DNA from: Physcomitrium patens
Taxonomy: Eukaryota; Streptophyta; Bryopsida; Funariales; Funariaceae
Direction of reading: 5' to 3'
DNA: 64,000 nt
Assembly (NCBI RefSeq): GCF_000002425.4
Contig: NC_037257.1
Location: 15,634,708 to 15,698,707, forward strand
The notes beneath the pieces are model-generated. The model was not told the DNA's origin and ran no database searches. It worked only from the letters and a program-made list of their open reading frames with translations. Position 1 is the stretch's first letter; every line of letters starts with the position of its first letter. Positions 34,122 to 43,147 of this stretch are shown here, in pieces. Both the position numbers and the translations under genes were made by a program.

Positions 34122-34904
34122 CTAGTTGAGGCTTAGATAGTCCACGCACATTTGCAACGAGCCAACTTTCTTCTTCAAAAATAAGATGGGTGCTCCAGTT
34201 GATGATTTTGAATGATGGATGAAATTCTTGGCTAGATTCTCGTCGATGTACTTCTGCAACTCTTCCAAATTCGTTTGTGATAGATTGTAGATTGGGCCAA
34301 AAGGTGGTTGTGCTCCTTCTTGCAAGTCTATGGCGCAATCATATGATCGGTGTTCCAGTAGCATGTCGGCACTCTTCTTTTGAAACACGTCTTTAAAATC
34401 CTTATATTGCTCAAGTATACTTGCTGTCGAGATCTTTTCTTCGATAGTTGGAGCCGTATAAATGACAAATGGTGTGCCTTCCTTGGACGATCTTATAAAT
34501 GCTCTTGCTCCAATGAATAAGGATTTCTCTATTTGGATTTTTTTACTAGGCTTATTCTTGGGTGGTTTTGTGGGAAAGGTCATCTTCCGCAACCTCCAAT
34601 CTATGGATGGGTTATGCTTTTCCAACCAAGAAAGACCAAGAATAACAGGATTTGATGGAGTTCTAATAATATTGAAAATAATATGACTACTATGGCCCTT
34701 TAATGTCACTTCTATAGGTTCTGATTCATAGGTAATACTACCAAACAATAAAGGTCGCCCATCTATGACCTCAACGTGAACAGGTTTGGATTTTTGTACT
34801 AAAGGGATCTTACGATGCTTTGTAAATTCTTTATCTAAGAAACAAGCAAATGCTCCTGAATCTAATAATGCTAAGGTTCTCAATTTTTGAGGGCCAATAA
34901 GCAA
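34122..34904 (-). CDS. Ch3 protease and start of reverse transcriptase, open 260 codons
   Basis: The protease active site reads LALLDSGAFACFLD (residues 10-23), an Asp-Ser-Gly-Ala form. The flap and core follow (VEVIDGRPLLF, then NPVILGLSWLEKHNPSIDW). A linker leads to GAQPPFGPIYNLSQTNLEEL, the start of reverse transcriptase, and [20 protein letters not shown], where the family has R of YRGLN changed to L-S. It belongs to the pol frame continued at 34091. Confidence 0.92.
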   Translation of the reverse strand: MLIGPQKLRTLALLDSGAFACFLDKEFTKHRKIPLVQKSKPVHVEVIDGRPLLFGSITYESEPIEVTLKGHSSHIIFNIIRTPSNPVILGLSWLEKHNPSIDWRLRKMTFPTKPPKNKPSKKIQIEKSLFIGARAFIRSSKEGTPFVIYTAPTIEEKISTASILEQYKDFKDVFQKKSADMLLEHRSYDCAIDLQEGAQPPFGPIYNLSQTNLEELQKYIDENLAKNFIHHSKSSTGAPILFLKKKVGSLQMCVDYLSLN

Positions 34905-34990
34905 AGGGATTGTAAAGCAAAGAGCAGGTTGAGCGAAAAGAAAGGAACCTGGTTGTTATTGCGATATTTCATTGTCCAGTTGCACGGTTC

Positions 34991-36016
34991 TTATTGTGGC
35001 TTTGCATCCTCGTTTTCCTGAACAAACGTATCTCTAGTCCTGACAATACGTTGATTTTGCTTCTTGGAATAGTTTCCAACTTTGTAGCCTTCTTCATCGC
35101 AATACAAGCATAGACCTTCCTCCATACGTCGCTTTTTTTCTTCTAGAGGAAGGGATTTGACACGTACTGCATCAATTTGCATGTCTTTTATCTCTGAATG
35201 TGAATTCACACTGCTTGTCGACATAGTTGGGGCGTAGCAAACCGTATGTTGTCTTGAACGTTGGTCTTGGCGACGTTGAAATAGGCGATTATCGTACTTC
35301 ACAGCTTGGCTAATAGCTTCGTTGAGCGTTTGTGGATGAGAACGAGTTAACAGCAAATCCTTCACATCGTCCCTTAAATCCCAATAGAATTGACTCATCA
35401 ACGCTTCTTCGTCCCAATTGATGTCGCATGCTTATTACCTGAAGTCCGATGCATAGACTGATGTAGAGCGCATCCCTTGTCGTAGTAATCAGATCTTTAT
35501 TGTAGTCCATCGAACCTTGTTGTGTTTACCAAATGCTTCCGCAAACACCTCCAAAAAGGTTTCAAAGTTGTTTAGTATGGACGATTGTTTCTCAAAGAAA
35601 GGAGCAAACCATGATAGAGCTTGCCCTGTAAGTAAGGTTTCAACAAGCCCAACACGTGACTCCTCCGTTGGATAGCATTCGGGCTGTAAAACTGTTATCA
35701 ATCTAATTTGATTGATGAATCCTCGAAACTTGGAATGCGTACCATTGAACTTGTCTAGAAGGCTAACTCGGGGCTCCTTATGTTGTAGAACCAGCGGTGC
35801 TTGTCGAACCTGAGGCAAAGTTGCTTCTCTAAGTGCAGAAGTTTGAGGCTGATGCAACCTAGATTGTGCCATCTCAGATGCTCCATCATTATGAAGCCTT
35901 GCCATGACTCCTTCAATCTCTACAGTTCTTTGCGATAACGTAGCGAGGACATTCATGATATCATCCAACTTGGACTTCGAACTTTTCGTTATACTAATGT
36001 CTTGGCCTCCGGCCAT
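34991..36016 (-). pseudogene. Ch3 gag (two open halves)
   Basis: The N-terminal half, 36016-35489 (175 codons), starts MAGGQDISITK, has a coiled-coil-like stretch (LATLSQRTVEIEGVMARL), then the capsid homology FRGFINQIRLI..., LLTGQALSWFAPFF. The C-terminal half, 35401-34991, has FYWDLRDDVKDLLL, an Arg/Gln-rich segment and the zinc knuckle CLYCDEEGYKVGNYSKK, where the His is Tyr and the last Cys is Tyr. A frameshift and stops between 35489 and 35401 break it. The start ATG is the first after the hairpin leader. Confidence 0.9.
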
Positions 36017-36060
36017 TCTAAGAGAAGGACAAAAATGACTCTACAAGAAGACAATATTGG

Positions 36061-36243
36061 TTTAGAGGAGGGTACTCCGCATCCTCTAAAATGCCTTAAG
36101 AGCTTCAAGAAAAGGGGTAATCTATTCTCTCCAAGAAGAATAAGACTTCAATATTGTAACAAAAAAAGTACCAATTTAGAGGAGGGTAATCTGCAACCTC
36201 TAAAATACTAATACACTTCCAAGTATAGGGGTAATTCACACTC
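36061..36243 (-). promoter_or_regulatory. Ch3 leader: four stem-loops
   Basis: Between the primer site and gag are four inverted repeats. 36061-36090: TTTAGAGG/CCTCTAAA. 36108-36130: AGAAAA/TTCTCT with one wobble. 36175-36204: TTTAGAGG/CCTCTAAA. 36221-36243: 7 bp with wobbles. Their loops share a GATTACCC-like core in the sense of the element. Similar loops on other arms occur in Ch4 and Ch2. Confidence 0.75.
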
Positions 36244-36260
36244 TAATGAGGAAGAAACTA

Positions 36261-36294
36261 GCTCTGATATCTGAGGTGAGTGAAGTCGACAAAC
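36261..36294 (-). promoter_or_regulatory. Ch3 primer-binding region (self-priming site; tRNA-like motif downstream)
   Basis: In the sense of the element the LTR end GTGACA is followed by GT and then TTGTCGACT (36292-36284). This is the reverse complement of AGTC[TT]GACAA found at the predicted transcript start in the same LTR (36432-36422), with a 2-nt deletion. A further 14-23 nt downstream is ATATCAGAGC (36270-36261), a match to part of the initiator-tRNA-Met primer site. Confidence 0.6.
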
Positions 36295-36792
36295 TGTCAC
36301 GGACAGAGAAATACAGATTCGAGATCTAAGAAGAAGTTCAAGAAGAACTAGCAAGAACTAGATTAATCAGATGAATACAAGAACAATACCAGAGAGGTGA
36401 GCTAGAGCTCCAAGAGATGTGTTGTCAAGACTGAAGAACTCTTCAGCCTTGATTCCAATATATACTCCTATTTAGGAAGCTTTTTAAGTAACTTCTACCA
36501 ACTAGGAAGCTTTTAAAGGTTCCAGAGACTTGTTTCTAGAAGATTCTAGAAACTTGTCTCTAAAAGATTCTAAGGACTATGTCCCTAATATCATCTACCA
36601 ACTAAGAAGCTTCTAGAAGGTTCCAGAGACTTACTTCTAGAAGGTTCTAGAAACTTGTCTCTAGAAGGTTCTAAAGACTATGTCCCTAACATCTTCTACC
36701 AATTAAAAAGCTTCTAGAAGGTTCCAGAGACTTGCTTCTAGAAGGTTCTAAAAACTTGTCTTTAGAATGTTCTAAGGACTATGTCCCTAACA
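36295..36792 (-). repeat. Ch3 5' LTR with heat-shock-element arrays
   Basis: 498 bp. Perfect alternating TTC/GAA arrays at 2-bp spacing: 36534-36551 (four units), 36606-36623 (four), 36635-36652 (four), 36712-36724 (three), 36736-36748 (three), in three tandem units of about 130 bp. The TATA box in element sense (TATATATTGG) starts at 36464, and the likely transcript start is near 36432. All the arrays lie upstream of the TATA box in the sense of the element. Confidence 0.94.
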
Positions 36793-36797
36793 CCTAT
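36793..36797. repeat. Target-site duplication of Ch3, right
   Basis: CCTAT, identical to 30473-30477. Confidence 0.95.
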
Positions 36798-37300
36798 TTT
36801 GATTTCGTTAATGATTAGGAGGTATTATTAGAAATTATATAGCTTTCCTTCCTCTTCACTACGTACCCTTATATAAGTAGAACCATCATCAAGTACTTTT
36901 GTTTCCATCCGTATTACTGTAATGTATGGTTGTCCTAAAATCAATGGATAAGACATTGTATCTTAAAAAAAAAAATGTTGTTATGTCACAACATCTCCAA
37001 TCCAAATTTTGACATCTGGACAAGCTCTATATAATTTGCCTCATGTATTATTAACTACTTGTATTGCCCATCCATATTCCATATCAATTGGCCATTTCCA
37101 CTTTTTTTAAAGATCCTTAGACATAAGATTTATTTTAGAACCATGATCGGCTAAAGCAACAATTCGTTCTTCTATATCTCTTACTATCACCAATACTTCA
37201 GTAGTTGCCCTTGTCCAATGCTTTCGAGTATAATAGCTTGAAGCTTCCATTTTCTTATCACTATAATCTTCAAAAGGTATTCGTTAAATATACCCATTCT
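36798..37300 (-). pseudogene. Gy-D protease (broken)
   Basis: The minus strand reads RIVALADHGSKINLMSKDL, then WKWPIDMEYGWAIQVVNNT. The active-site motif is Asp-His-Gly-Ser rather than Asp-Ser/Thr-Gly. The homologous site in Gy-B (about 45090-45105) is YHGSEINLMSK, so His in place of Ser/Thr is shared by two copies. Several stops follow. Confidence 0.75.
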
Positions 37301-37313
37301 TTTCATTTGTTAA

Positions 37314-37763
37314 TTACTTGTAACCATTATCAACCTCTTCTTTATTTTTATATAATCTTATATCAATAGCATGACTCATTCCAACTTTGCCCATTAATTG
37401 CCTCTTTTGCTTAATGTTGTCAATAATAACATCATGAAACTCCTTCTTTGCAATTCTCAAAGTTTCTTTCAATGTGAATTTCAACTTAGCATTTAATATA
37501 CGTTCTTCTAACACCCTTTTTAAATTTATTGTGACTTCAATATCAGAAACTGGCTTATAAGTAATTGATTTATCCTTATCTTTTATCTCCTTTGTTTTTT
37601 CTTCCAATGATGCTAAAGTATCCTTTATAAGCAATTCTTGTGAAGGGGCCTCACGAGCCTTGTCTCCTCAAGTTTGCCTCTTAGAAGAATTTCCTTCTCT
37701 TGTATCATCAAAATTTCCTCGTCTCTTTTCTTACATCAAAGCTTCATATTGGCTCTTAGCTAT
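37314..37763 (-). pseudogene. Gy-D gag, C-terminal part
   Basis: Open for 106 codons (37634-37314): SLEEKTKEIKDKDKSITYKPVSDI, then LKRVLEERILNAKLKFTLKE and RIAKKEFHDVII. It is nearly the same as Gy-B gag 44506-44847. The frame runs rightward in the window to the Ch2 insertion at 37763 and continues at 52106. It lies after the zinc knuckle and before the protease. Confidence 0.85.
37759..37763. repeat. Target-site duplication of Ch2, left
   Basis: GCTAT, repeated at 52101-52105. Confidence 0.95.
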
Positions 37764-38325
37764 TGTCACGGACATACTCATGTAAGCTAGTAATTACATA
37801 TACAAATAGGTAGAAGTAAGTAAAAGTAGGTAAAAGTAAGTTAATTCTATAGTATTTAATATGGTAGCTTCTTAAAAGCTTCATAGACACTGCTTTGACT
37901 TTATAGGTGTCTTTAATTGACTTTTTGGATTAGAAACGTGGTCAACAAGTTGGCCATGTGCCACACATGTTGTTAGCTTGAAAAATCAAGCTAACTATGT
38001 GGCCCACACATAGAAAAACTTGCCTTGTAAGTCAAGGCATGTGTCCTACAAAGTCAACACATATTGGAGGTCCTATAAAATGTTGCCACATAGTCCCTAG
38101 TTAGATAGTATATATAGAGACAAGAGTGAAGCCTTCTTCACTCATGTCAACTCCTTTCTTGCTTCTAATCTAGTTTCAAGGGTCTCTAGTCTTCTTGTCT
38201 TTTGGCAATAGCCATTCTTGTTTCTCTTTCAATATACATAATTATTTATTTATATTTTTTTATCTTTTTTTGAGTGAAGGCTCACTTGTTTGGATTATTT
38301 TTTCATCGAGTTCTTGTCCTTGACA
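37764..38325 (+). repeat. Ch2 5' LTR
   Basis: 562 bp, TGTCACGGACATA to CTTGACA. TATATATAG starts at 38109. The 11-mer ACTCATGTCAA at 38140-38150 marks the predicted transcript start 31 nt downstream. Confidence 0.95.
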
Positions 38326-38327
38326 GA

Positions 38328-38338
38328 TTGACAAGAGT
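38328..38338 (+). promoter_or_regulatory. Ch2 primer-binding site, probably self-priming
   Basis: TTGACAAGAGT, 2 nt after the LTR end, is the exact reverse complement of ACTCTTGTCAA in the Ch2 3' LTR (51915-51925). It differs by one base from the same site in the 5' LTR. ATATCAGAGC, resembling part of the initiator-tRNA-Met primer site, lies at 38348-38357, too far from the LTR for a normal primer site. Confidence 0.7.
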
Positions 38339-38371
38339 ACATCTACAATATCAGAGCTTTGTCTAATCTTG

Positions 38372-38443
38372 ATTAAGAGTGGATTATTCCTTTTTCTTGA
38401 TAAAATATAAGCATATTAGAAGTTGCGTATTACCCTCTTCTAA
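38372..38443 (+). promoter_or_regulatory. Ch2 leader stem-loops
   Basis: 38416-38443 is TTAGAAG, loop TTGCGTATTACCCT, CTTCTAA: a perfect 7-bp stem with the same loop as Ch3 and Ch4 but other arm bases. A weaker one (AAGAGTGG...CCTTTTTCTT) lies at 38372-38400. Confidence 0.7.
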
Positions 38444-38537
38444 ACTGATATTGTCTTTAGTATTTTCTTTGTTCTCAAGTCCTCTCTTTTATTTGTCTTG
38501 AGCAATATTAGAATTCTTCTCTTTTTTAAGTGTTATC

Positions 38538-39545
38538 ATGGCAAAACTTGTTGAAATGAAGAATGCAATGGCACAAATACAAGAGCAATTGATGGAATTA
38601 ATGCTTGCGATGCATCAATTCAATTTACCACCACAAGGAGCAATAAGATTGGCAGGAAGTGAAGATATAGATATGGTTGGAGCTGCTTCAACATCTGTAC
38701 CAAACCATGTCCTTTCTCCTATGGTGGAACGCCCTTCCAGTGTTAGAGAATCAAGAATTATCCTACCCGAAAAGTTTGATGGCACTAGATCCAAGTTTCG
38801 AGGATTTATCAATCAAGTGTAACTTATGATTGAACTTCAACCCCAAAGCTATCCAACTCTAGGATCGCAAGTTAGATTCATTGGTACACTTCTTTCAGGT
38901 TCAGCACTATCGTGGTTTTCATCTTTTCTTGAACGATGAGATCCAATATTAGATAATCTAGAGGTTTTTTTGGTGGAGTTTCGATCCATATATGGAGAAC
39001 ATGATATAATTTGTGTTGCAACCAATAAGATCCGTATTTTATAACAAGGCAATCGATTAGTAACGTTGTATGCTTCATAATTTTAATAACTTACAACTGA
39101 TATCAAGTGGAATGATGATGCACTTATTAGCCAATTTCTCTATGGATTACAATATGAGGTAAAAAAATTAATGCTCAACTTACCTGATCGTCAAACATTG
39201 AGTCAAGCAATTGACTTTGCTATGAAGTGCAACAATTACCTTTTTGAATTTCGATCTCAGAATCGTACAAGTGGACTTCAACGTTACCATAATTCAATAG
39301 CAACACCAATACCTCTTCAACACATACATTCGGAAGTAGAGGATATGCAAATTGATGCAGTATATTTCAAACCTCTTATTGAGCAAGAAAAGACTCGTCG
39401 TCATCAAGAAAGATTATGTTTATATTGTGGAGAACCAAAACACACTGCTCAACATTGTCCAAAGAAATGTCGTAATCACAAAATGAGGAGTATAGCTATG
39501 AAAGAAGACAATATGTCAGTAAACGAGTTTGTCCAACTACAATAG
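38538..39545 (+). pseudogene. Ch2 gag (broken)
   Basis: Starts MAKLVEMKNAMAQIQEQLMEL, a short coiled-coil-like segment. The capsid homology follows: ILPEKFDGTRSKFRGFINQV, a TAA where CAA is expected, then TLLSGSALSWFSSFL. After more stops it reopens at 39171 with LNLPDRQTLSQAIDFAM and ends with an intact zinc knuckle CLYCGEPKHTAQHCPKK (CX2CX4HX4C). Stops at about 38820, 38938 and 39042. Gag packages element RNA. Confidence 0.92.
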
Positions 39546-39601
39546 GAACCATATAGTTGGAACCTTGCACAATATCTAGTAAAGGTCCTATTCTCTTTTG
39601 A

Positions 39602-39991
39602 GTGCCCTCTCCTTGTTTTACATTAAATATTATTTTAGTACCTAAACATTATAAAGTCTCTGATTTGTTAGATTTGGGAGCCTTAGCATGTTTTTTAGAT
39701 GAAGAATTTACTAAAAGATATAGCATATCTTTAGTAAAGAAAACTAAACCTGTTCATGTAGAAGTCATAGATAGTCGTCGATTGTCTTCTGAAGATATTA
39801 CTCACAAAACCCTTCCTATAGAAGTAATAATCAATGGTCATAATAGTTTTGTAGTATTTAATATCATTAGATCTTCTTCTAATCCAATCATTTTAGGTTT
39901 ATTATGGTTAGAAAAATACAACCCTCAAATAGATTGGATTTTTCGAACTTTTACTTTCTCTAAAAGTATAACTAACAGTGTAGTTAATTAA
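39602..39991 (+). pseudogene. Ch2 protease
   Basis: The active-site stretch reads SDLLDLGALACFLDEEF, so the usual Asp-Ser-Gly is Asp-Leu-Gly. It ends NPIILGLLWLEKYNPQIDW. The frame is open for 129 codons and then meets a TAA. The loss of Ser suggests it is inactive. Confidence 0.85.
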
Positions 39992-40017
39992 ATAGAGAGT
40001 CATAAGTCCAGTTCAAT

Positions 40018-41337
40018 TAAATCCATATTTATAGGTGCAAAAGCTTTCTTACATGCTGCTATGAAAGAATCACCATATATTATTTATGCCACACCTGTTC
40101 CTATTGGTGAAAAGACTTCAAGTGGCATTCCAAGCTAATATCAAGAATTTCAAGATATATTTGAAAAAAAGAATGCACATACACTCCCAGAACATCGTCC
40201 CTATGATTGCTCAATTGACCTTCAAGAAGGAGCACAACCGCCATTCAGACCAATCTACAGTTTATCTCAAAATGAGTTGACTGAATTCAAGGAGTATATT
40301 GAAGAAAATCTAGCCAAGAATTTCATACGCCATTCTAAATCTTCGGCAGGAGCTCCAATTCTATTTGTGAAGAAAAAAGATGAATCATTGCAGATGTGTG
40401 TTGATTATCGAGGACTCAACAAGCTTACCATCAAGAACGGGTATCTACTACCTTTAATATGTAGACTTCTTGATCAGCTGAATCAAGCTAAGATCTATAC
40501 AAAAATAGATCTCCGGAGAGCATACAATCTAGTACGCATGAAAGAAGGAGATGAATGGAAGATTACGTTTCGAACTAGGTATGGATATTTTGAATACAAC
40601 GTCATGCCTTTTGAACTTATAAATGCACTAACAACTTTTCAACATCTAATGAATGATGGTTTTTGAGAGTATTTGGACGATTTGTGGTCTATTATCTAAA
40701 CAACATCTTGATCTATTCTAAGAATATAAAAGAACATGAACTTCATGTTCGTCATGTCTTACAAAAATTAAGAGATGCGAGACTCTATGCCAAGATAGAA
40801 AAGTGTGTATTCCACACTATTCAAGTCGATTTCTTAGGTTACATCATTTCAAATGATGGACTTATGATGGATCTTAAGAAAATTCAAACTATTATAGATT
40901 GGAAGATCCCAAAAATGATAAGAGATGTCCAATATTTTTTGAAATTTGCCAACTACTATTGGATCTTCATCAAAGACTTCTCTCGAGTTGCAACTCCACT
41001 TACACATTTGACTTGTAAAGACAAACTCCAATGGAATCAAGAAGAAGAAGTTGCTTTTGAATCTTTAAAGATAGTATTTATTTTCTACACCAATCTTGTA
41101 TTGTGTTGACTTTTCCAAAGCATTCTTTATGAAAACATATGCATCAGACTTTGCTCTGGGTGCCGTGTTATCAAAAATGGGAATAGATAACAAACTTCAT
41201 CCAATAGTCTTTCATTCAAAAAAATTCTCAGCAGCAGAAATCAATTATGAGATCCACGACAAAGAATTTCTTGCAATCATGGATTCTTTTTAAGATTGGC
41301 ATCATTATCTAGGAGGCGCTTCCAGTCCAGTCACCGT
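40018..41337 (+). pseudogene. Ch2 reverse transcriptase and RNase H start (broken)
   Basis: After the linker ([20 protein letters not shown]) it reads [33 protein letters not shown] and [20 protein letters not shown]. It shares with Ch1 the TGA at 40664-40666 and the YLNN box (40699-40704). A one-base deletion just before the box shifts the frame. RNase H starts at 41096 (FFMKTYASDFALGAVLSKM) and reads up to the solo LTR at 41338. The rest of RNase H is between 41712 and 41752 and after 49325. Confidence 0.92.
41334..41337. repeat. 4-bp target duplication of solo LTR, left
   Basis: CCGT, repeated at 41708-41711. Confidence 0.85.
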
Positions 41338-41707
41338 TGTCATATTACGTGCTTTCCTGCTCGAGAACGCACCGGGCGTCTAGCTGTAGAAGGTAGTATG
41401 GAGATTCGCAAATAGTCAAGTAGTCTATCAGTTTTTGACTGTTGGAATATAAACGACTGCAAGAATACACCGTAAATCTAATTCACCTTTCGTGTGAATT
41501 GGTCCTTTCCCTTTCTGCTGACTCCCGTTATTGGAATCGAACGGAGCATTTCAATATGCCCCAGCTGACTGTAACGGGGTGACTAACCCTGGCCTCCCAG
41601 TATTTGCACTAGAATTGGTCGTTGCTCCCAATATTCGAGGTAACTAAACATTAATAAAAGTCCTCTTTCTTTATATTTTCACAGTATACTCGTGTTACAA
41701 CACGACA
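41338..41707 (-). repeat. Internally deleted solo LTR of the Gy-C type
   Basis: 370 bp with perfect ends (TGTCATATTACGTG... to ...CAACACGACA) in Ch2 RNase H. The right part matches the start and the left part the end of a Gy-C LTR. About 1 kb in the middle, present at 45169-46163, is absent. It was probably formed by LTR-LTR recombination plus a deletion. Confidence 0.88.
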
Positions 41708-41752
41708 CCGTGTATATAGATCACAAGAACCTTGAATATTTTATGTCAGCAA

Positions 41753-41756
41753 GCGT
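41753..41756. repeat. 4-bp target duplication of Gy-B, left
   Basis: GCGT, against GCAT at 49321-49324. The single difference is a G-to-A at a CpG. Confidence 0.85.
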
Positions 41757-43078
41757 TGTTGTGTTGTCACACCACTATATGGTGAAAATATGACAAAAAA
41801 ATGATATTTTAATTAATATTCTATTATCATGGTTCAACAAGCATTCAATATATTTTACAAGGCTTTTATAAAAGCCTCTAATCCTATTTTCTTCACTTAA
41901 TAGCTAGTAGATAAAAACTAGGTAGTAATTTTACCTTCTAGGCTGTAGTAACTTTTTTATTGCCTTAGAAAGGCCATAAAATGGTAAAAAAAGGATAAAA
42001 AGGATAATTTATTAGCATGGTTGATACTAGGGTTAAGTTGAGGGTAGGATCGGGCTATAAAACCACTAGGATAGATTAGATTGATATCCGGGGGTCGGCC
42101 GGATAAGAGACAGGGTCGAAATCCGACCTCCAGCCACTAAAACGGCCACCTAGGGCAAAATACGGGGTTTTTTTTCAGATCGGGTTTTTGGATCGAAGAG
42201 CTAGCTTCAAGCTCTTTTCAAGGTCACTAGTTTGGTTTCATTAGGGTTGTGAGGGGAGAGCAATCGCTACTCAAAGTCAGTGTTTATTTTGGTGTTTTGG
42301 ATTTTATATAAAACATTGATGGTTTGCATTCTTAATCGGTTTGTGCAAGTCGTGTAGCATCTATGGATCAAAATTTGGTATTGTTTGGATAGTTGGGTGT
42401 GCTAAGTGTATACAAAAATTTGTATTAATCTAACAATGAAATTAAGAGATATCTGGGTTTTAGTACAAAGGATTATCGGAAGTTGGCAGTCTAGGATTGG
42501 ATAGGGTTTCTGTGATATCTGAAGATCTACTAGTTGGATCGACGTAATTTTTGGCTTGGTAATAGAAGATTTGGAGATCAAGCAGTTATTCAATTTTGAG
42601 CTGGAGTTAACGGTTGACAAAGGAGAAATCACTTTTGGAGTTTTTACATCAAATTTCAAGGTTGCGGCCGAGTGTCATCAGTGCGGTTTTTGGGCGTTTT
42701 CTTGCAATCTGTAAGTTGGGTTGGGCTGAAATTTTCTCAGCATATAGAAGGCTTCTACTGGTATTTGGGTGCAAAATTTCACACTAAGTGGACGGTTGGA
42801 TCAAAAGTTACAGCTTATCAAAGCTCACTGGCTAGTATTAGGGCTTGTTAAGAAAAACAAAAATAACTTAATTATAAAAGAAATAAAGCAATTGGAATAT
42901 TGTATGGTTAAAATGACTATGAGAAGTGTTTTTAAATACTTGGAAATTGATATTTCAATTATATTCTTCATACATGGATAAAATCTATTAGGATTTTTTT
43001 GTTATTTGCAAAAATAACTATACATTCCACAACGAGATACCCAGTGTATTCCCGAACAAGACAACACGTAATACGACA
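41757..43078 (+). repeat. Gy-B 5' LTR
   Basis: TGTTGTGTTGTCACACC to AACACGTAATACGACA. The right 900 bp (from about 42176) are shared almost unchanged with the solo LTR at 55100-56002. The left 420 bp are specific to Gy-B. Short open frames seen here recur in all three copies only because the LTR is repeated. Confidence 0.95.
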
Positions 43079-43081
43079 AAA

Positions 43082-43100
43082 GTGGTGAATCCGACGTGAA
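43082..43100 (+). promoter_or_regulatory. Gy-B primer-binding site
   Basis: GTGGTGAATCCGACGTGAA begins 3 nt after the LTR. The same site with small changes follows the Gy-C LTR (46167-46185) and the Gy-D LTR (53518-53500, minus). TGGT fits a tRNA CCA end, but I could not name the tRNA. Confidence 0.7.
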
Positions 43101-43147
43101 AGCTTGAGGTGAAGGTATTGGATTTTAGTTGATTTTATCTTTATTTT

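Larger units (their letters stand above)
30478..36792 (-). mobile_element. Chromovirus Ch3, full length, inserted in Gy-D
   Basis: 6315 bp flanked by CCTAT on both sides. LTRs at 36295-36792 (5') and 30478-30974 (3') are about 95% alike by eye. Order on the minus strand: leader with hairpins, gag, protease, reverse transcriptase, RNase H, integrase, chromodomain, ORF2, polypurine tract. It is the best preserved chromovirus in the window, with an unbroken protease/linker and an unbroken 362-aa reverse transcriptase/RNase H, but it has stops in gag, integrase, chromodomain and ORF2. It is a different family from Ch1/Ch2/Ch4: LTR and protein similarity are moderate. Confidence 0.96.

Noticed and set aside
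38348-38357. ATATCAGAGC taken as the normal tRNA-Met primer site
   Set aside because: It is 22 nt from the LTR and lacks the terminal TGG. The adjacent site complementary to the transcript start explains priming better.
42402-42981. Open frames of 85 and 70 codons that recur almost unchanged at 48644-49223 and 55326-55881
   Set aside because: They recur because the LTR that contains them is repeated three times. Frames on opposite strands are equally conserved, and no motif supports coding.
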